A DNA stretch of 64,000 nt from assembly GCA_965240325.2 (NCBI GenBank), contig OZ251236.1:868001-932000 (forward strand). The letters run 5' to 3'. Of this stretch, positions 54,874 to 64,000 are shown one piece after another. This stretch comes from Rebecca billardiae RCC1528. Its lineage: Eukaryota; Haptophyta. The notes below the pieces were generated by a model. That model was not told the DNA's origin. It saw nothing but the letters and a program-made list of their open reading frames with translations, and searched no databases. The translations under genes were made by a program, and so were the position numbers. The stretch's first letter is position 1. Each line of letters starts with the position of its first letter.

Positions 54874-55884
54874 TTCGGGAGCGTGTGGCAGGATCCCGGG
54901 AACGCCCTTGTGCCAGCCTGTTGGCCGTCGAGCCCGGCCGGCTCTGCGCTGCATGCGTGCGGCGCGCGCTGACCACTAAAGTGCGACAAAGCCTGACGAG
55001 GAGGAAGCAGCGGAGCGCAAAGCGGAGCATATCCGCGCTCTAGTGCTGCACATGCATGACAACGCGCCGCCTTCGCACGGCAACGCGAAGGCCGCAGTGC
55101 CTCGCGCGGTGCGCATTCCAACGCCCAGCCGGGCCGACGCAAGCACAGGCACGTGAGGCGGGCAGGCTACCAGGGCCAGGCATTTTCGTTGATTTAAAAA
55201 CAGAAATAGGAACTCACCCCGAGGCGGCGAGGCGTGTGGTAGCAAGGAGTCTTTAAAACCCTACTCATTGGTAAGACCCCTTGGTGGTCGTAGGCAGGGT
55301 CGAGCCCGTGAGCGAGACTACTCGGAGAACGCCCTCTCTCTCTCTCTCTGTCTCTCTCTCTCTCCGTCCTCTCTCCCCCTCGATCTCTCTAAGTCTCTCC
55401 CTGGCCGATCGCGATGTAAGTATGAGTCAACGACGCACTCCGCCATCAACAGCATGAGCGTGGCTGACTGGCTGGAGTCCGGCGACCGTATCATCCACCT
55501 CGGCACAGAATTCGGACACTAAGACAGTCTGCGCTGCGCGGCTTGCTCAGTGCCTGATTAACTGTGTGCCACTTATGGCGCGAAGTCTGGTGTAATGCCC
55601 ACCGGACTCTGAGACTACTGGCAGCGCACTCTACAGTCTCAATAGCCGATTTAAGTCGGACCGTCACAGTCCCGGAGTCCGCCGGACTGTGTCCGTTAGA
55701 TAGACGAAATGGGCGAAAGGCGAATAAAATAATCCGGGCCAGATCGCCGAGTGAGTGAGATCGCGTCGCCGTCATATCATGAGCATCGCCATCGGCGGCA
55801 TCGCAGCCGGAGCCTGCCGGGGCCGGCACCCTGACCCGCGGTTCGGTCACTACGGCGCCGCCACCGGAGTTATCGGCTATACAC

Positions 55885-56094
55885 GCCTTCCCCAACCGAC
55901 AGTATTGGGGCTCCATATTCCATACTACTACATCCGACTGTCGGCGCGCTGTAAGCTACGGCTGTATCGGCGCCCAGTCGGAGAGTTCGGACGACGACGT
56001 TTTGTGGACGCCGGTGGGGCGAGGACGACGGGCGCTGGCGCGCCGCGAGGCGCCGCCGCAGCCCTCATCCAGGCCTCGCAGGCGGACGGCTGCA
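55885..56094. repeat. Dispersed about 200-bp repeat, copy 2 (inverted to 7510-7710)
   Basis: The inverse of 7510-7710, with matching blocks such as acgacgttttgtgga, ggggcgaggacgacgggcgc and ccctcatccaggcctcgcag. The 38-bp motif follows about 450 bp downstream, in the order expected for an inverted copy with an insertion. Confidence 0.7.
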
Positions 56095-56545
56095 TCGAAT
56101 TTCGTCCGCATAGTAGTAATACTTCGGCTGCCAATCTTAAATCTAGTAACGGAGTAAGCCCTACTATCACACTGAACTGTCTGAGACTGTCTTCCCCGAC
56201 AGAGGCGACAGACCGCCGGGACCGCCGAGCTCGCCCGAGTCGGGCGAGTCTTCCGGCGGCGCTACTGAATAGTTACTGATGATGAGTGTCTGATCGGCGA
56301 CGGCTTCGTTCATAGTGTTATTTAGTGATGCTTTCATCGGATGAGACGGATCGCCCGGATCTGATATCAGACAACTATATATTCGTCATTATTCAATGAT
56401 CACTCAATCCCGGATCACTCTGACTCAGTGATGATTCATGCGGGCCGGACTCCCCGCCCCCCCCCGGCCCCCGCGGCCCCCCCCGCCGGAGTGCCACAGG
56501 CACAGACACTTAGACCTAGGCTGGCGGGCGGCAATCTCGCCTGCC

Positions 56546-56583
56546 GCCTGAGCTGTGTGCGTCTCTTATTCTTAGTAAACTGT
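56546..56583 (+). repeat. Dispersed 38-bp end motif, copy 3
   Basis: Identical over 38 bp to 30436-30473. The preceding ggctggcgggcg also resembles the flank of copy 1. Confidence 0.9.
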
Positions 56584-56930
56584 TACTCTCATGCATCCGA
56601 CAGCGGCATCCGGCCCTGACCCGGCGGCGTGGACTAGGCGTGACTTCACGCCCGGGACTTGCCCGGCCGCCGCCGTGCCCGCGTATCCCAGCACCCTGAC
56701 TCTGGCGAGACTCACCGAGCGCACGTTGGGCCCGAACGCAGCCGAGCACAACCGCCTGTTCCAGGTCCCAAAGAGCATCCGGTCGCAGCCAGCTGAGTCC
56801 AGCTGCAGCGCGGCTTGGGCGAGCTAGCCCAGCAGTGGTGGCGAGCTTGAGTCTTGCCGTCCGATAGCCAGGTCGGTACAGCCACCAGGGTGCCAGGCAT
56901 CGCCGCCTTGCGCTTCGTCGGCGGTGCAAC

Positions 56931-57596
56931 TTAGTGCCCCACCACGTTCTCCTGGAACGCACGTCGCACCGTGCGCACGAACTCCGAGAAGTTGTTCGTC
57001 TCGTTGAGGCGCGCGACGAGCGTTGGCAGGCCCGGCACCGCGGGCGAGCACTTCTCAATGTGGTACGTGTTGGCCGCGTCCACGTACACCTCGAATGAGA
57101 AGGCGCGGGATGGCTCGGACGGATCGATGTGCGTCATGTCCAGCCGCAGCCGGTCCTCGCCCACGCGCTCGAAGGCGAGCCCGAGCCAGCGCCTGTACAT
57201 CGCCGTGCCCTTTGCGAGCTCAGCCGTGCGCTTCTCGCCGATACTCTCTTGCTCGGCGACGGTGCGCTCGAGGTTGGCCTTCGTCGCGGCGAGCTCGTCG
57301 ATCGAGGTCTTGATCGCCGCGCGCTTCGACGGGAGCTCCGCCTGCGTCAGGTTCAGCTCGTCGAGCGTGCCCGCGAGGCGGGATGCGACGCGCTGCGCCT
57401 CGGCCGCGGCTGCCGAGCGATCGTTCAGTTGCGACTTGAGCGTGGACTCCTCCTGCGCGAGCGCCGAGGCGTTCTCCTTCAGAGCGTCGACGGACGCTCG
57501 ATGCGACTCGATGACCTCGTCGTACCCCTTCACCGTGCGCGACGCCCAGCTGTCAAGCTCGGCAGTCACCGACGCGAGCTGCGCCTCGCGCGCCAT
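56931..57596 (-). CDS. SPC25: Kinetochore protein Spc25
   Basis: A single exon of 221 aa, close to the 220-225 usual for the family. Residues about 5-125 are a heptad-rich coiled coil (VDALKENASALAQEESTLK, AAIKTSIDELAATKANLER). Residues about 130-221 are the globular Spc25 fold: YRRWLGLAFERVGEDRLRL, THIDPSEPSRAFSFEVYVD, then YHIEKCSPAVPGL, LVARLNETN and the closing FVRTVRRAFQ. It dimerises with Spc24 inside the NDC80 complex and links microtubule-binding NDC80/NUF2 to the inner kinetochore. ATG 57596 starts directly at the coiled coil. This is a fast-evolving family, so identification rests on the C-terminal block, which is a good fit. Confidence 0.9.
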   Translation of the reverse strand: MAREAQLASVTAELDSWASRTVKGYDEVIESHRASVDALKENASALAQEESTLKSQLNDRSAAAAEAQRVASRLAGTLDELNLTQAELPSKRAAIKTSIDELAATKANLERTVAEQESIGEKRTAELAKGTAMYRRWLGLAFERVGEDRLRLDMTHIDPSEPSRAFSFEVYVDAANTYHIEKCSPAVPGLPTLVARLNETNNFSEFVRTVRRAFQENVVGH

Positions 57597-57792
57597 GTCA
57601 CTTGAAACTCTCGCCCTGCCGTTTGACTGGGGCGTAGCCCGAGACGGCGAGACCCACCCGTTTTCGTCCTACAAGTTCCTGTAATCGAAGCAGTATGGTC
57701 CGGGACCGGCGGTGCGAACCCTCCCGGACGGCGATGGCGGCGAACGACTGCGATGCGTCGATCAAGACGGCGCCGTGCGCTTGCTCAGTCGA

Positions 57793-60700
57793 TCAGTCGC
57801 CGCGCTCGGGCTGCCAATCCGTTGGGGCGCCCGCCGGGTGCCACTTGAAGCGCCGCCGCGCGCTCTGCGACGCGCCGTCGCCCGTGCCCCCGCCGTCGTC
57901 GTCGCCGCTGTGCGCGGCGCCGAGCAGGTCCCAGCTCACCGCGCCGAGCTCGAGCTCGCCGCCGCTGGCAAAGCGGAACGTGGCGTGGAAGCTGACGCGC
58001 ACGCGCGCGCCCCGCGCGTGGTGCGGTCCGAGCGCGGCGGAGAGCGTGCCGCACGCCTCGCCGCGGCATGCCATTACGCACTCGTCCGCCGTCGGCGTGA
58101 TCTCGACGAGGCGCGCGCGCCAGCCCGGCGCGAGCGCGGCGCCGAGCGCGGCGTGCCAGCGCCGCACGCCGTCGAGTCCGCGCAGCTGCTCGCGCGCGCC
58201 GACCCAGCTGTCGACCCAGAGGGCGGCGCGGCAGACGTGCCGCTCGAGGGACGCGAACGCCGCGCTCTCGGCCGCGGGCGCGCTCAGCGCGGCCCACAGC
58301 GCGCGCACCGCGCGCTCGCGCGCGGCGCGCGCCGGCTCGGCCTCGGCGCGCGCTCGCGCGGCCGTGATGTGCGCCGAGAGCTGAGACAGCGCGCGCGCGC
58401 CCATCAGGCGGTGTGCGAAGGCGCAGAGCGCCGAGCACTCCAGCCGCGCCTCCGCCGACGCCCACGCCCCCGCAGGCCCGTCCGCCAGCGCGCCGAGCGC
58501 GCCCGCCTCCTCAAGCACCCGCGCAACCAACCCGCTCGGAACGATCGCGACGCGCGCGACCGCCGGCGCGTCGTCTGCCTCGATCTCGGCGGCGGCGGGC
58601 TCGGGCTCGGCGGGGAGCACGGCGTCGGCCTCCGCGCCCGGCGCCGAGAGGTCGTCCTCGCTCGCCACGAGCTCGAAGCACGCCGCGCACGCCTGCAGGT
58701 AGCACGCGCTCAGCCGCAGCGCCCAGACGCGCTCGGCGACGCTCGCGCGCGGCAGCCTTGCAAAGAGCAGGCAGACGCGGCGCGCGGCGCGCAGCGCGGG
58801 CGCGTCGGCGGCGTAGAGCCGGCGGATCGAGCCAGCGTCCGCCGGGCCGGCGCCGCCGTCCGCGCCCTCGCCCGCCGCGCGCGCGCCCCAGTGCAGCGCG
58901 GCGGGCGGCGCGCGCGCGGCGCCCAGATGAGCGAGCGCGGCCGCGAGCGCGTGCGCGTGGTGAGAAGCGAGCGCGCCCGCCGGACCGGACTCGCGGCAGA
59001 GCTGCTGCAGCCGCGCCCACGTGGCGGCGCCGAGCTCGGCGTCCGCGCACGCCGGGCGCAGCAGCACGCGCGCGGCGTGCGCCGCGGCCGCGGCCAGCGC
59101 CGCCTGCGCGCCGCCCACCTGGCCACCCGCCGCGTGAGCGCCGCCGCCGAGCGCGCGAGGCGGCGCGCCCTCGGCGCCTCCGGCGGAGCCTGCGTCGTCT
59201 GGCGCCGGCGCGGTCGGAGCGCCGCGCTTGGGCGCAACGGCGGCGGCGAGGGCGAGCGCCCACCCGTTGAGCACCGCCTCGGCGCGCGCCGACGGCGGCG
59301 GGCCCTCACGCCTCGGCGCGAGGAGCGCCGCGCCGAGTCTGCCGACCGGCCGCGACGCTTCGAGCGCGCTGCCCGCACGCGCGAGCTCCGCAAGCAGCTG
59401 CGCCCACTCGGCCGCGTCGACGCTGCCCGGCACGGGCTGCTGCGCCGGCGGCGCGCGGCCGAGGCCCGCCTGCCAGTCCCCCGCGCGCGGCCCGGCGCCA
59501 TCGCCGTCGGCGGCGGCGTCGCCGGTCCGGGCGCCATCGCCGTCGGCAGCGGCGTCGTCGTCGTCGTCGTCGTCGTCCGCGCCGTCCGCGCCGTCCGCGC
59601 CATCAAGGGTAATCACTTGACGCGCGCCGCCGCGCGCGGCGGGCCGCGCCGCGCCGCGCCGCGCGCCGCGCGCCGAGCCCTGCGCCTCGGCACGCAGCTT
59701 CTCCACGTGCGAGGGCGCGGCGAGCTCGGCGGCGACGAGCACGCCCAGCGCGCGCGCGCACGCGCGCTGCTCGAGTGCGCTCAGCACTGCGTCGTCCTCC
59801 CGCGCCGCCGCGCCGCTCACGCTCGCCGCCACCAGCGCCGGCACGACGGCGAGCCGGAAGTGCGCGGCGTGGAAGAGCTTGAGGTTGCGCGCCGCGCCCA
59901 CGAGCTTGCGCTCCGCCTCGGCCGCGCCGCCGCCGCCGCCGCCCGCTCCGCCGCCGGACAGGCTGCCGAGCATCCGGACCAAACGTGCCGCGTCCTCAGA
60001 GCCGTGAGCGGTCCGCCCGCCGGCGCTGCTGTTGGGCGCGCCGGGCGCGGGCGCGCCGGACGTGCCCCCGAGCTCGACCAGCCGCGCCCTGCCGAGGTCG
60101 ATGTACTGCGCGAGCTCGGGCGCGAGCGCGAGCGCGAGCGCCGAGCATGCGGGCGCGGCGGGCACGGCGGGCGCGCGGCCGGCGCCGCCCGTTGCGCGCC
60201 TGCCGCTGCTAGCGGCAGCGCGCGAGGCGGGAGCGTGCTCGGCGCCGCGCGAGCTCGTCGCGGAGCTGACGCTCCGCTGGAGCAGCCTCGCCAGCTTGAG
60301 GTGCGCGCGCACATTCGCCGCGTCGTCCAGAGGCAGCAGCGCCGTCCACGAGCGACTGATCGCATCGGCCAGGCGGCGCGGCGCGCAAGCCTCGGCCTCA
60401 GCCGGCGCGCCCGGCGCGCCGCCCCCGCCCTCCGCGGCACCGTCGGCGCCCGACGGCGCGGTTCCGAGGGCGGCGGCGGGCGCCGCGCACACATGCTCGA
60501 GCACCCACAGCCCGTAGTCGCTCTGCGTCACGTCACGCTGCCGCGCGCGCGGCGACGGCAGCAGAGGGGCGCGCGCGTGCGCGCGCGCGCCGCCACCGGC
60601 CTCGGCTCCGTCCGCGTCCGCGCCCGCGCCGCGCAGTCGGCCGCGCGCCTCGCGCGCGGCCACCTCTGCGTACGAGTCGAGCGCGTGGCACAGCCGCGCC

Positions 60701-62164
60701 GCGAGCAGCGTCGCGCCCAGCGTGCTCGGCGCTGGCTCCCGCGCAGCCCGCAGCGCGCGTGCCACGTCGTCGAGCGTCACTCGCATCAGCGCCAGCTTTG
60801 GACCGCCCTGCCGCGCGAGCGCTGCGCACAGCCCAAGAACGTGCTCCCAGCGAGCGGGGCGGCCGGAGCACGCGCCGGTGCTCAAGAGCGCGCGCAGCCG
60901 CGTCGCGCTCTCCGCCGCACCGAGCACGCCCGCCAGCTCGCTGTACACGCCGCGCCAGGCGCGCGCGCGCTCCGCGTCGGCGTCGGCGTTGGCGCCGCGC
61001 CCGCGGCCCGGCCGTGCGGAGCCGGCCTCGGCTGGCCGCGGGCCATGCGGCGGATGGGCAGGCCCGGACGGCGCGGCGTCGTCGGCCGGCCGCGTGGGCG
61101 AGGTGCTGCCGCCTGCCCTGCCCTCCGCCCGCGCCGCCGAGACCACCGCGTGCGCCTCGGCGAGCGCCGTGCCCAGGTCTGACGCGGCGCGGCCTCCGCC
61201 CGCGCCGCCCGCGCCGCCGCTGCCGCCGCCCGGTGCCTCCGCACACATGAGCGCCATCCACATCGCATGGGCCAGCGGGCCCGCGGCGGGCGCGCATGGC
61301 GCGTCGAGCGGCGCGTCCCCGCGCGCCCCGCACCCGCCGCCCGCCCTCGCCGCGGCCGCGCCGCCCGGGCCGACGGCGGCAGCACACTCGCCGGCAGCGC
61401 TGGCGCCGCCGTACTCGCGAATGCTCGCCGCGACCCGCTCGAGCAGCTGCGCCTCGGCGGCCGAGGCGCAGCTGCGCGCGAGCTCGCTGACCGTGCGCTT
61501 GCCCAGAAGCGCCATCCGCCCGTCCGAATCGTCGGCCGTCGCCAGCGAGACGAGCTGCGCGATCACCCCTGCGCGGCGCGGAGGCGGGCGCCGAGCGCGC
61601 GCGCGAGCGCGCCGCGCGCGCCGCGCACCGCGTGGTGAGGCTGCGCCCGCGCACCGCGGCGGAGTGCGGGGTGCGGGGCGCGCGCGCGTGGGCGCTCGTC
61701 GCACCTCGACACGCCGGGAGCGCGAGCGGTCCGCGCCCGTGCAGCCGGCGCAGCGCAGCGGCGAGCCGTGGCGCCTCGTCCGCCGTGAGCGCGCACAGCC
61801 ATGCGCTCAAGTACAGCGCGCCCGACGTGTGCAAGGCGTGCGCGGCGAGGACGGGGAGCTCCCGCGGAGGTGCGCCGGCGCGCGTGAGGGCATCCGTGAG
61901 CACGGCGCGCGGGACCGTCGCGCACAGCGCCTTGGCGCGAGAGGCGATCTGCACCATCAGCTGGCAGCTCGATCGCGTGAGCGGCGCGTCGTCCGCGTCG
62001 ACAGCTGCGACCAGGCGGGAGACGAGGGCGTCGGCGCCGGGTGGGGTGGGCGGAGTGGCGAGGGCCTGGCCGGTGCGCTCCTCCAGCGGGCGCGACGGCA
62101 GGCCCGCGCCGCCGTGCCCGCGCGCCAGCAGCACGCGGAGGGTGTCGTCGCCCAACCCACTCAT
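57793..62164 (-). CDS. Large Ala-rich protein, function unknown
   Basis: Two exons: 62164-61705 and 61568-57793 (1411 aa), joined as LPACRGVIAQLVSLA. Start MSGLGDDTLRVLLARG. The sequence is mostly helical and Ala/Leu/Arg-rich, interrupted by disordered Gly/Ala/Asp stretches (for example a poly-Asp run DDDDDDDDAAADGDG). It could be an alpha-solenoid, but repeats are not regular enough to name. The last 120 residues look like a compact domain (WHAALGAALAPGWRARLVEI.., RVRVSFHATFRFASGGELEL) with NTF2-like strand patterns, which is a guess. No catalytic or signal motif was seen. The antisense frame of more than 1100 codons is a codon-composition shadow. It is head-to-head with the EF-hand gene. 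Confidence 0.65.
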
Positions 62165-62512
62165 CGTTGGCCGCGGCGACTGATCGTTGGCGGAGCCAGT
62201 AGCAAGTCCGGGGGCGTCCCTCCCGACTCCCGCCCCGGCCGAGCGTGCGTCCACTCGGGAAGAGCCGGACATGCACCGTTACAACCTGGTTGATAGTCGC
62301 GAATATGGGTATGGGTTCATATGTACCGAGCCACCCATGCGAGGCTAATACGCACATACCCGCATTTCTATTGGGGCTTATTGTAGTCGTTCCTCTCGTG
62401 AGTCGTGGCTGCGCAGTGCGGGGGAGGGCTGGCGAAAGCAAGAGGGAGGACGCCTTTGCCGAGGCGGGCGGCGAGACTTGGTGGTCAGCGGGCCCGCCCT
62501 GCGTGGGCCACG
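62165..62512. promoter_or_regulatory. Divergent promoter region (inferred)
   Basis: 348 bp separate the start of the large Ala-rich gene (minus) from the EF-hand gene (plus). The centre (about 62280-62395) is markedly less GC-rich than both genes and contains gaatatgggtatgggttcat. No named promoter element is recognised; inferred from position. Confidence 0.4.
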
Positions 62513-64000
62513 ATGGCTGAGCCACTTGCCTCTCCGCAGGAGGGCCGACGCTCTTCGCACGCCTCCCGATCACCTCGCCCGCCGTCGCGAACCGTGGGCG
62601 ACAAGCGGCTGACATCAGACACGACTTCGCAGGCTGGCAGCCGCCGCTCGAGCAACGCGAGCACGATGGCTGTAGCCGCGGCGCAAGCCGCGGCGAGGCA
62701 TCTGCCTCGACAACTGTCGAGGTCGATGAAGCACCTCGTCTCCCGGCAGAGGAGACTACGGCCGCAGCCGCCCTCGAGCTGGCCGACCGCACATGACTGG
62801 CTCTTTCAGGGCGACATCCACACGCGCGACGAGAATGACGCCGACGCCACGCCGCCAGGCCTCATCTCGTCCGACCAGATGGCGGATATTGCGGGCATCT
62901 GGAAGAAGCTCGGTGCGCGCGCGCGCGTGCTGCCTGCCGTCCGGGCCCGTCAACCCCCACCAGGCGGCTGCGCGCACCCCGTGGCAGCCCGCGCGCTCGC
63001 GCGCCGCGCGCCCTGTGCGGTCCGCCCCTCACCCGCCCCGCTGCTGCCCCGTGCACACCGCCGGGCCGCGGCACGCGCAGACGCCGACGGCAGCGGCTCG
63101 CTCTCGCTCGAGGAGCTCGACAAGGCGCTCAAGCTGCTGGGCTACGAGAACGACGAGGACACGGCCGAGCTCGTCCGGCTGATTGACAAGGACGGCTCGG
63201 GCGTGATTGAATGGGAGGAGTTCCGCACGCTGATGGTGACGAAGGTGGTGGAGGAGTCGAACGAGGTGGAGGTGCGCGCGCGCGCGCGCGGGCTCGCGCC
63301 GCGGGAGCCGCCGCCCGCCGGGCCGACGCGCCTGTCGCCGCACCTCTCGCGCGCGGCACACGCGCACTGCGCGCGCGAAACGCGCATACGCGCGCATGTT
63401 TGCGCGTGCGCGACCGGCGCACGCACGCCCTTACTGTACAGCACGCACCGCTGCTGCGCGCGGGTGTGCCTGGCCCGGCGCCAGATGGACCTGACGTTCG
63501 AGATGCTCGACCTCAATGGCGACGGCGACATCAGCGGCGACGAGCTCAAGGCGCTGCTGATGCACCGCGGCCAGGCGCTCTCGGCCGCGGAGGCGGACGA
63601 CCTGGTGTCGCTGCTCTCAGGGGGGTCGGGCGTGGTGAGCTATGAGACGTTCAGAGAAGGGATGAGCGCGCTGTTCCGGGCGACGCCGTCGACCTCGCTG
63701 GAGAACAGGCACGCCGACACGCCGCAGCGCAAGGCGCGCTTCTCGCGGCCGACGAACGCGAACGGGGCCAGCTACAACTCGCTCCCAGGCGGCGGCGGGC
63801 CGCAGCAGCCGCCGTCGCCAATCTCGGAGAGCAACTCGCTGCCGCCGCCATCGCCCGCGCACGCCGCCGCCGTGAGCGGCAGCATGTGCCACTCGGCAGC
63901 CGCGTCGGAAAACACCGCGTCGTTCTCCGAGGGCGCGGTCGTTGTGGACCGGCAGCGCTCGCGCTCCCTGGAGGAGCGCCAACCCGAGCTCCCGGGCGCG
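62513..64000 (+). CDS. EF-hand calcium-binding protein (right-truncated)
   Basis: Exons 62513-62912, 63081-63271 and 63485 to beyond the window edge, so the C-terminus is missing. ATG 62513 (MAEPLASPQEGRRSSHASRS) begins a Ser/Arg-rich basic N-terminus of about 110 residues, ending HDWLFQGDIH. Splicing restores KKLDADGSGSLSLEELDKAL, the first EF-hand. Then come LIDKDGSGVIEWEEF and MLDLNGDGDISGDEL, both with complete calcium loops. A fourth site (LSGGSGVVSYETF) has lost its ligands. The arrangement is calmodulin- or centrin-like with long extensions. After the EF-hands the tail is Pro/Ser-rich and disordered up to the edge. It may bind membranes or cytoskeleton through the basic N-terminus (inference). 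All three exons stay open to the edge without a stop. Confidence 0.85.
   Translation, partial: MAEPLASPQEGRRSSHASRSPRPPSRTVGDKRLTSDTTSQAGSRRSSNASTMAVAAAQAAARHLPRQLSRSMKHLVSRQRRLRPQPPSSWPTAHDWLFQGDIHTRDENDADATPPGLISSDQMADIAGIWKKLGARARVLPAVRARQPPPGGCAHPVAARALARRAPCAVRPSPAPLLPRAHRRAAARADADGSGSLSLEELDKALKLLGYENDEDTAELVRLIDKDGSGVIEWEEFRTLMVTKVVEESNEVEVRARARGLAPREPPPAGPTRLSPHLSRAAHAHCARETRIRAHVCACATGARTPLLYSTHRCCARVCLARRQMDLTFEMLDLNGDGDISGDELKALLMHRGQALSAAEADDLVSLLSGGSGVVSYETFREGMSALFRATPSTSLENRHADTPQRKARFSRPTNANGASYNSLPGGGGPQQPPSPISESNSLPPPSPAHAAAVSGSMCHSAAASENTASFSEGAVVVDRQRSRSLEERQPELPGA

Larger units (their letters stand above)
54297..56930. other. Gene-free interval with repeats
   Basis: 54430-54830 is distinctly AT-richer and holds no usable frame. 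Then come the C/G hairpin at 54842, a CT-rich tract (about 55329-55400), dispersed repeat copy 2 (55885-56094), C-rich runs (about 56455-56490) and the 38-bp motif (56546-56583). Tandem-looking tcagtgatga sequence lies near 56275-56430. No gene is supported. Confidence 0.6.

Noticed and set aside
57712-61182. 1156-codon plus-strand frame antisense to the large Ala-rich gene
   Set aside because: Shadow frame with Arg/Ala-rich composition. The minus-strand model has a sound start and a splice that preserves the frame.

Overview
The window is nuclear DNA of a eukaryotic alga. The evidence is very high GC, short spliceosomal introns inside eukaryotic gene families (SMC6, SPC25, alternative oxidase, AP2/ERF, MYND, EF-hand, armadillo proteins), no operons, and plastid proteins with an ER-type signal peptide in front of the transit region (two FtsH copies and a lumenal FKBP). 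That bipartite targeting points to a secondary red-type plastid. With the GC-rich introns and genome style I favour a haptophyte, but this is inference, not a species call. I see no rRNA, tRNA, CRISPR, phage or prokaryotic feature.

Layout. 1-10 kb, plus strand: the end of a His/Gln/Pro-rich low-complexity protein, a giant GST-like/IQ/armadillo protein, then an AP2-domain protein. 10.5-22.4 kb, minus strand: a tail-anchored ATP-grasp enzyme, two nearly identical plastid FtsH proteases separated by a broken fragment of the ATP-grasp gene, a mitochondrial alternative oxidase, and a carnosine-synthase-like ATP-grasp ligase. 22.4-30.5 kb: a gene-poor repeat block holding a decayed fragment of the epimerase gene from 33 kb, a large inverted repeat (about 730-bp arms around a 2.1-kb centre), a 28-bp perfect palindrome, and two tandem 1.1-kb foldback units.

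30.7-47.5 kb: an intronless membrane acyltransferase (+), a UDP-glucose 4-epimerase fused to a UDP-galactopyranose-mutase-like domain (-), SMC6 (-), a small membrane protein diverging from SMC6, and a MYND-finger protein (+). 47.5-64 kb: a lumenal FKBP (+), a hybrid histidine kinase (-), kinetochore SPC25 (-), a large unrecognised Ala-rich protein (-) and a four-EF-hand protein running off the right edge (+). Intergenic stretches carry long microsatellites and three families of dispersed repeats.

Gene models were spliced by hand. Sixteen introns (97-225 bp) were placed by reading-frame continuity, protein-family continuity and GT..AG ends; nearly all use a GTGCGC/GTGTGC donor and a GCGCAG acceptor. 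The genes do not form one pathway. Visible links are plastid protein quality control (FtsH, FKBP), genome and chromosome maintenance (SMC6, SPC25), and nucleotide-sugar metabolism (the epimerase fusion).
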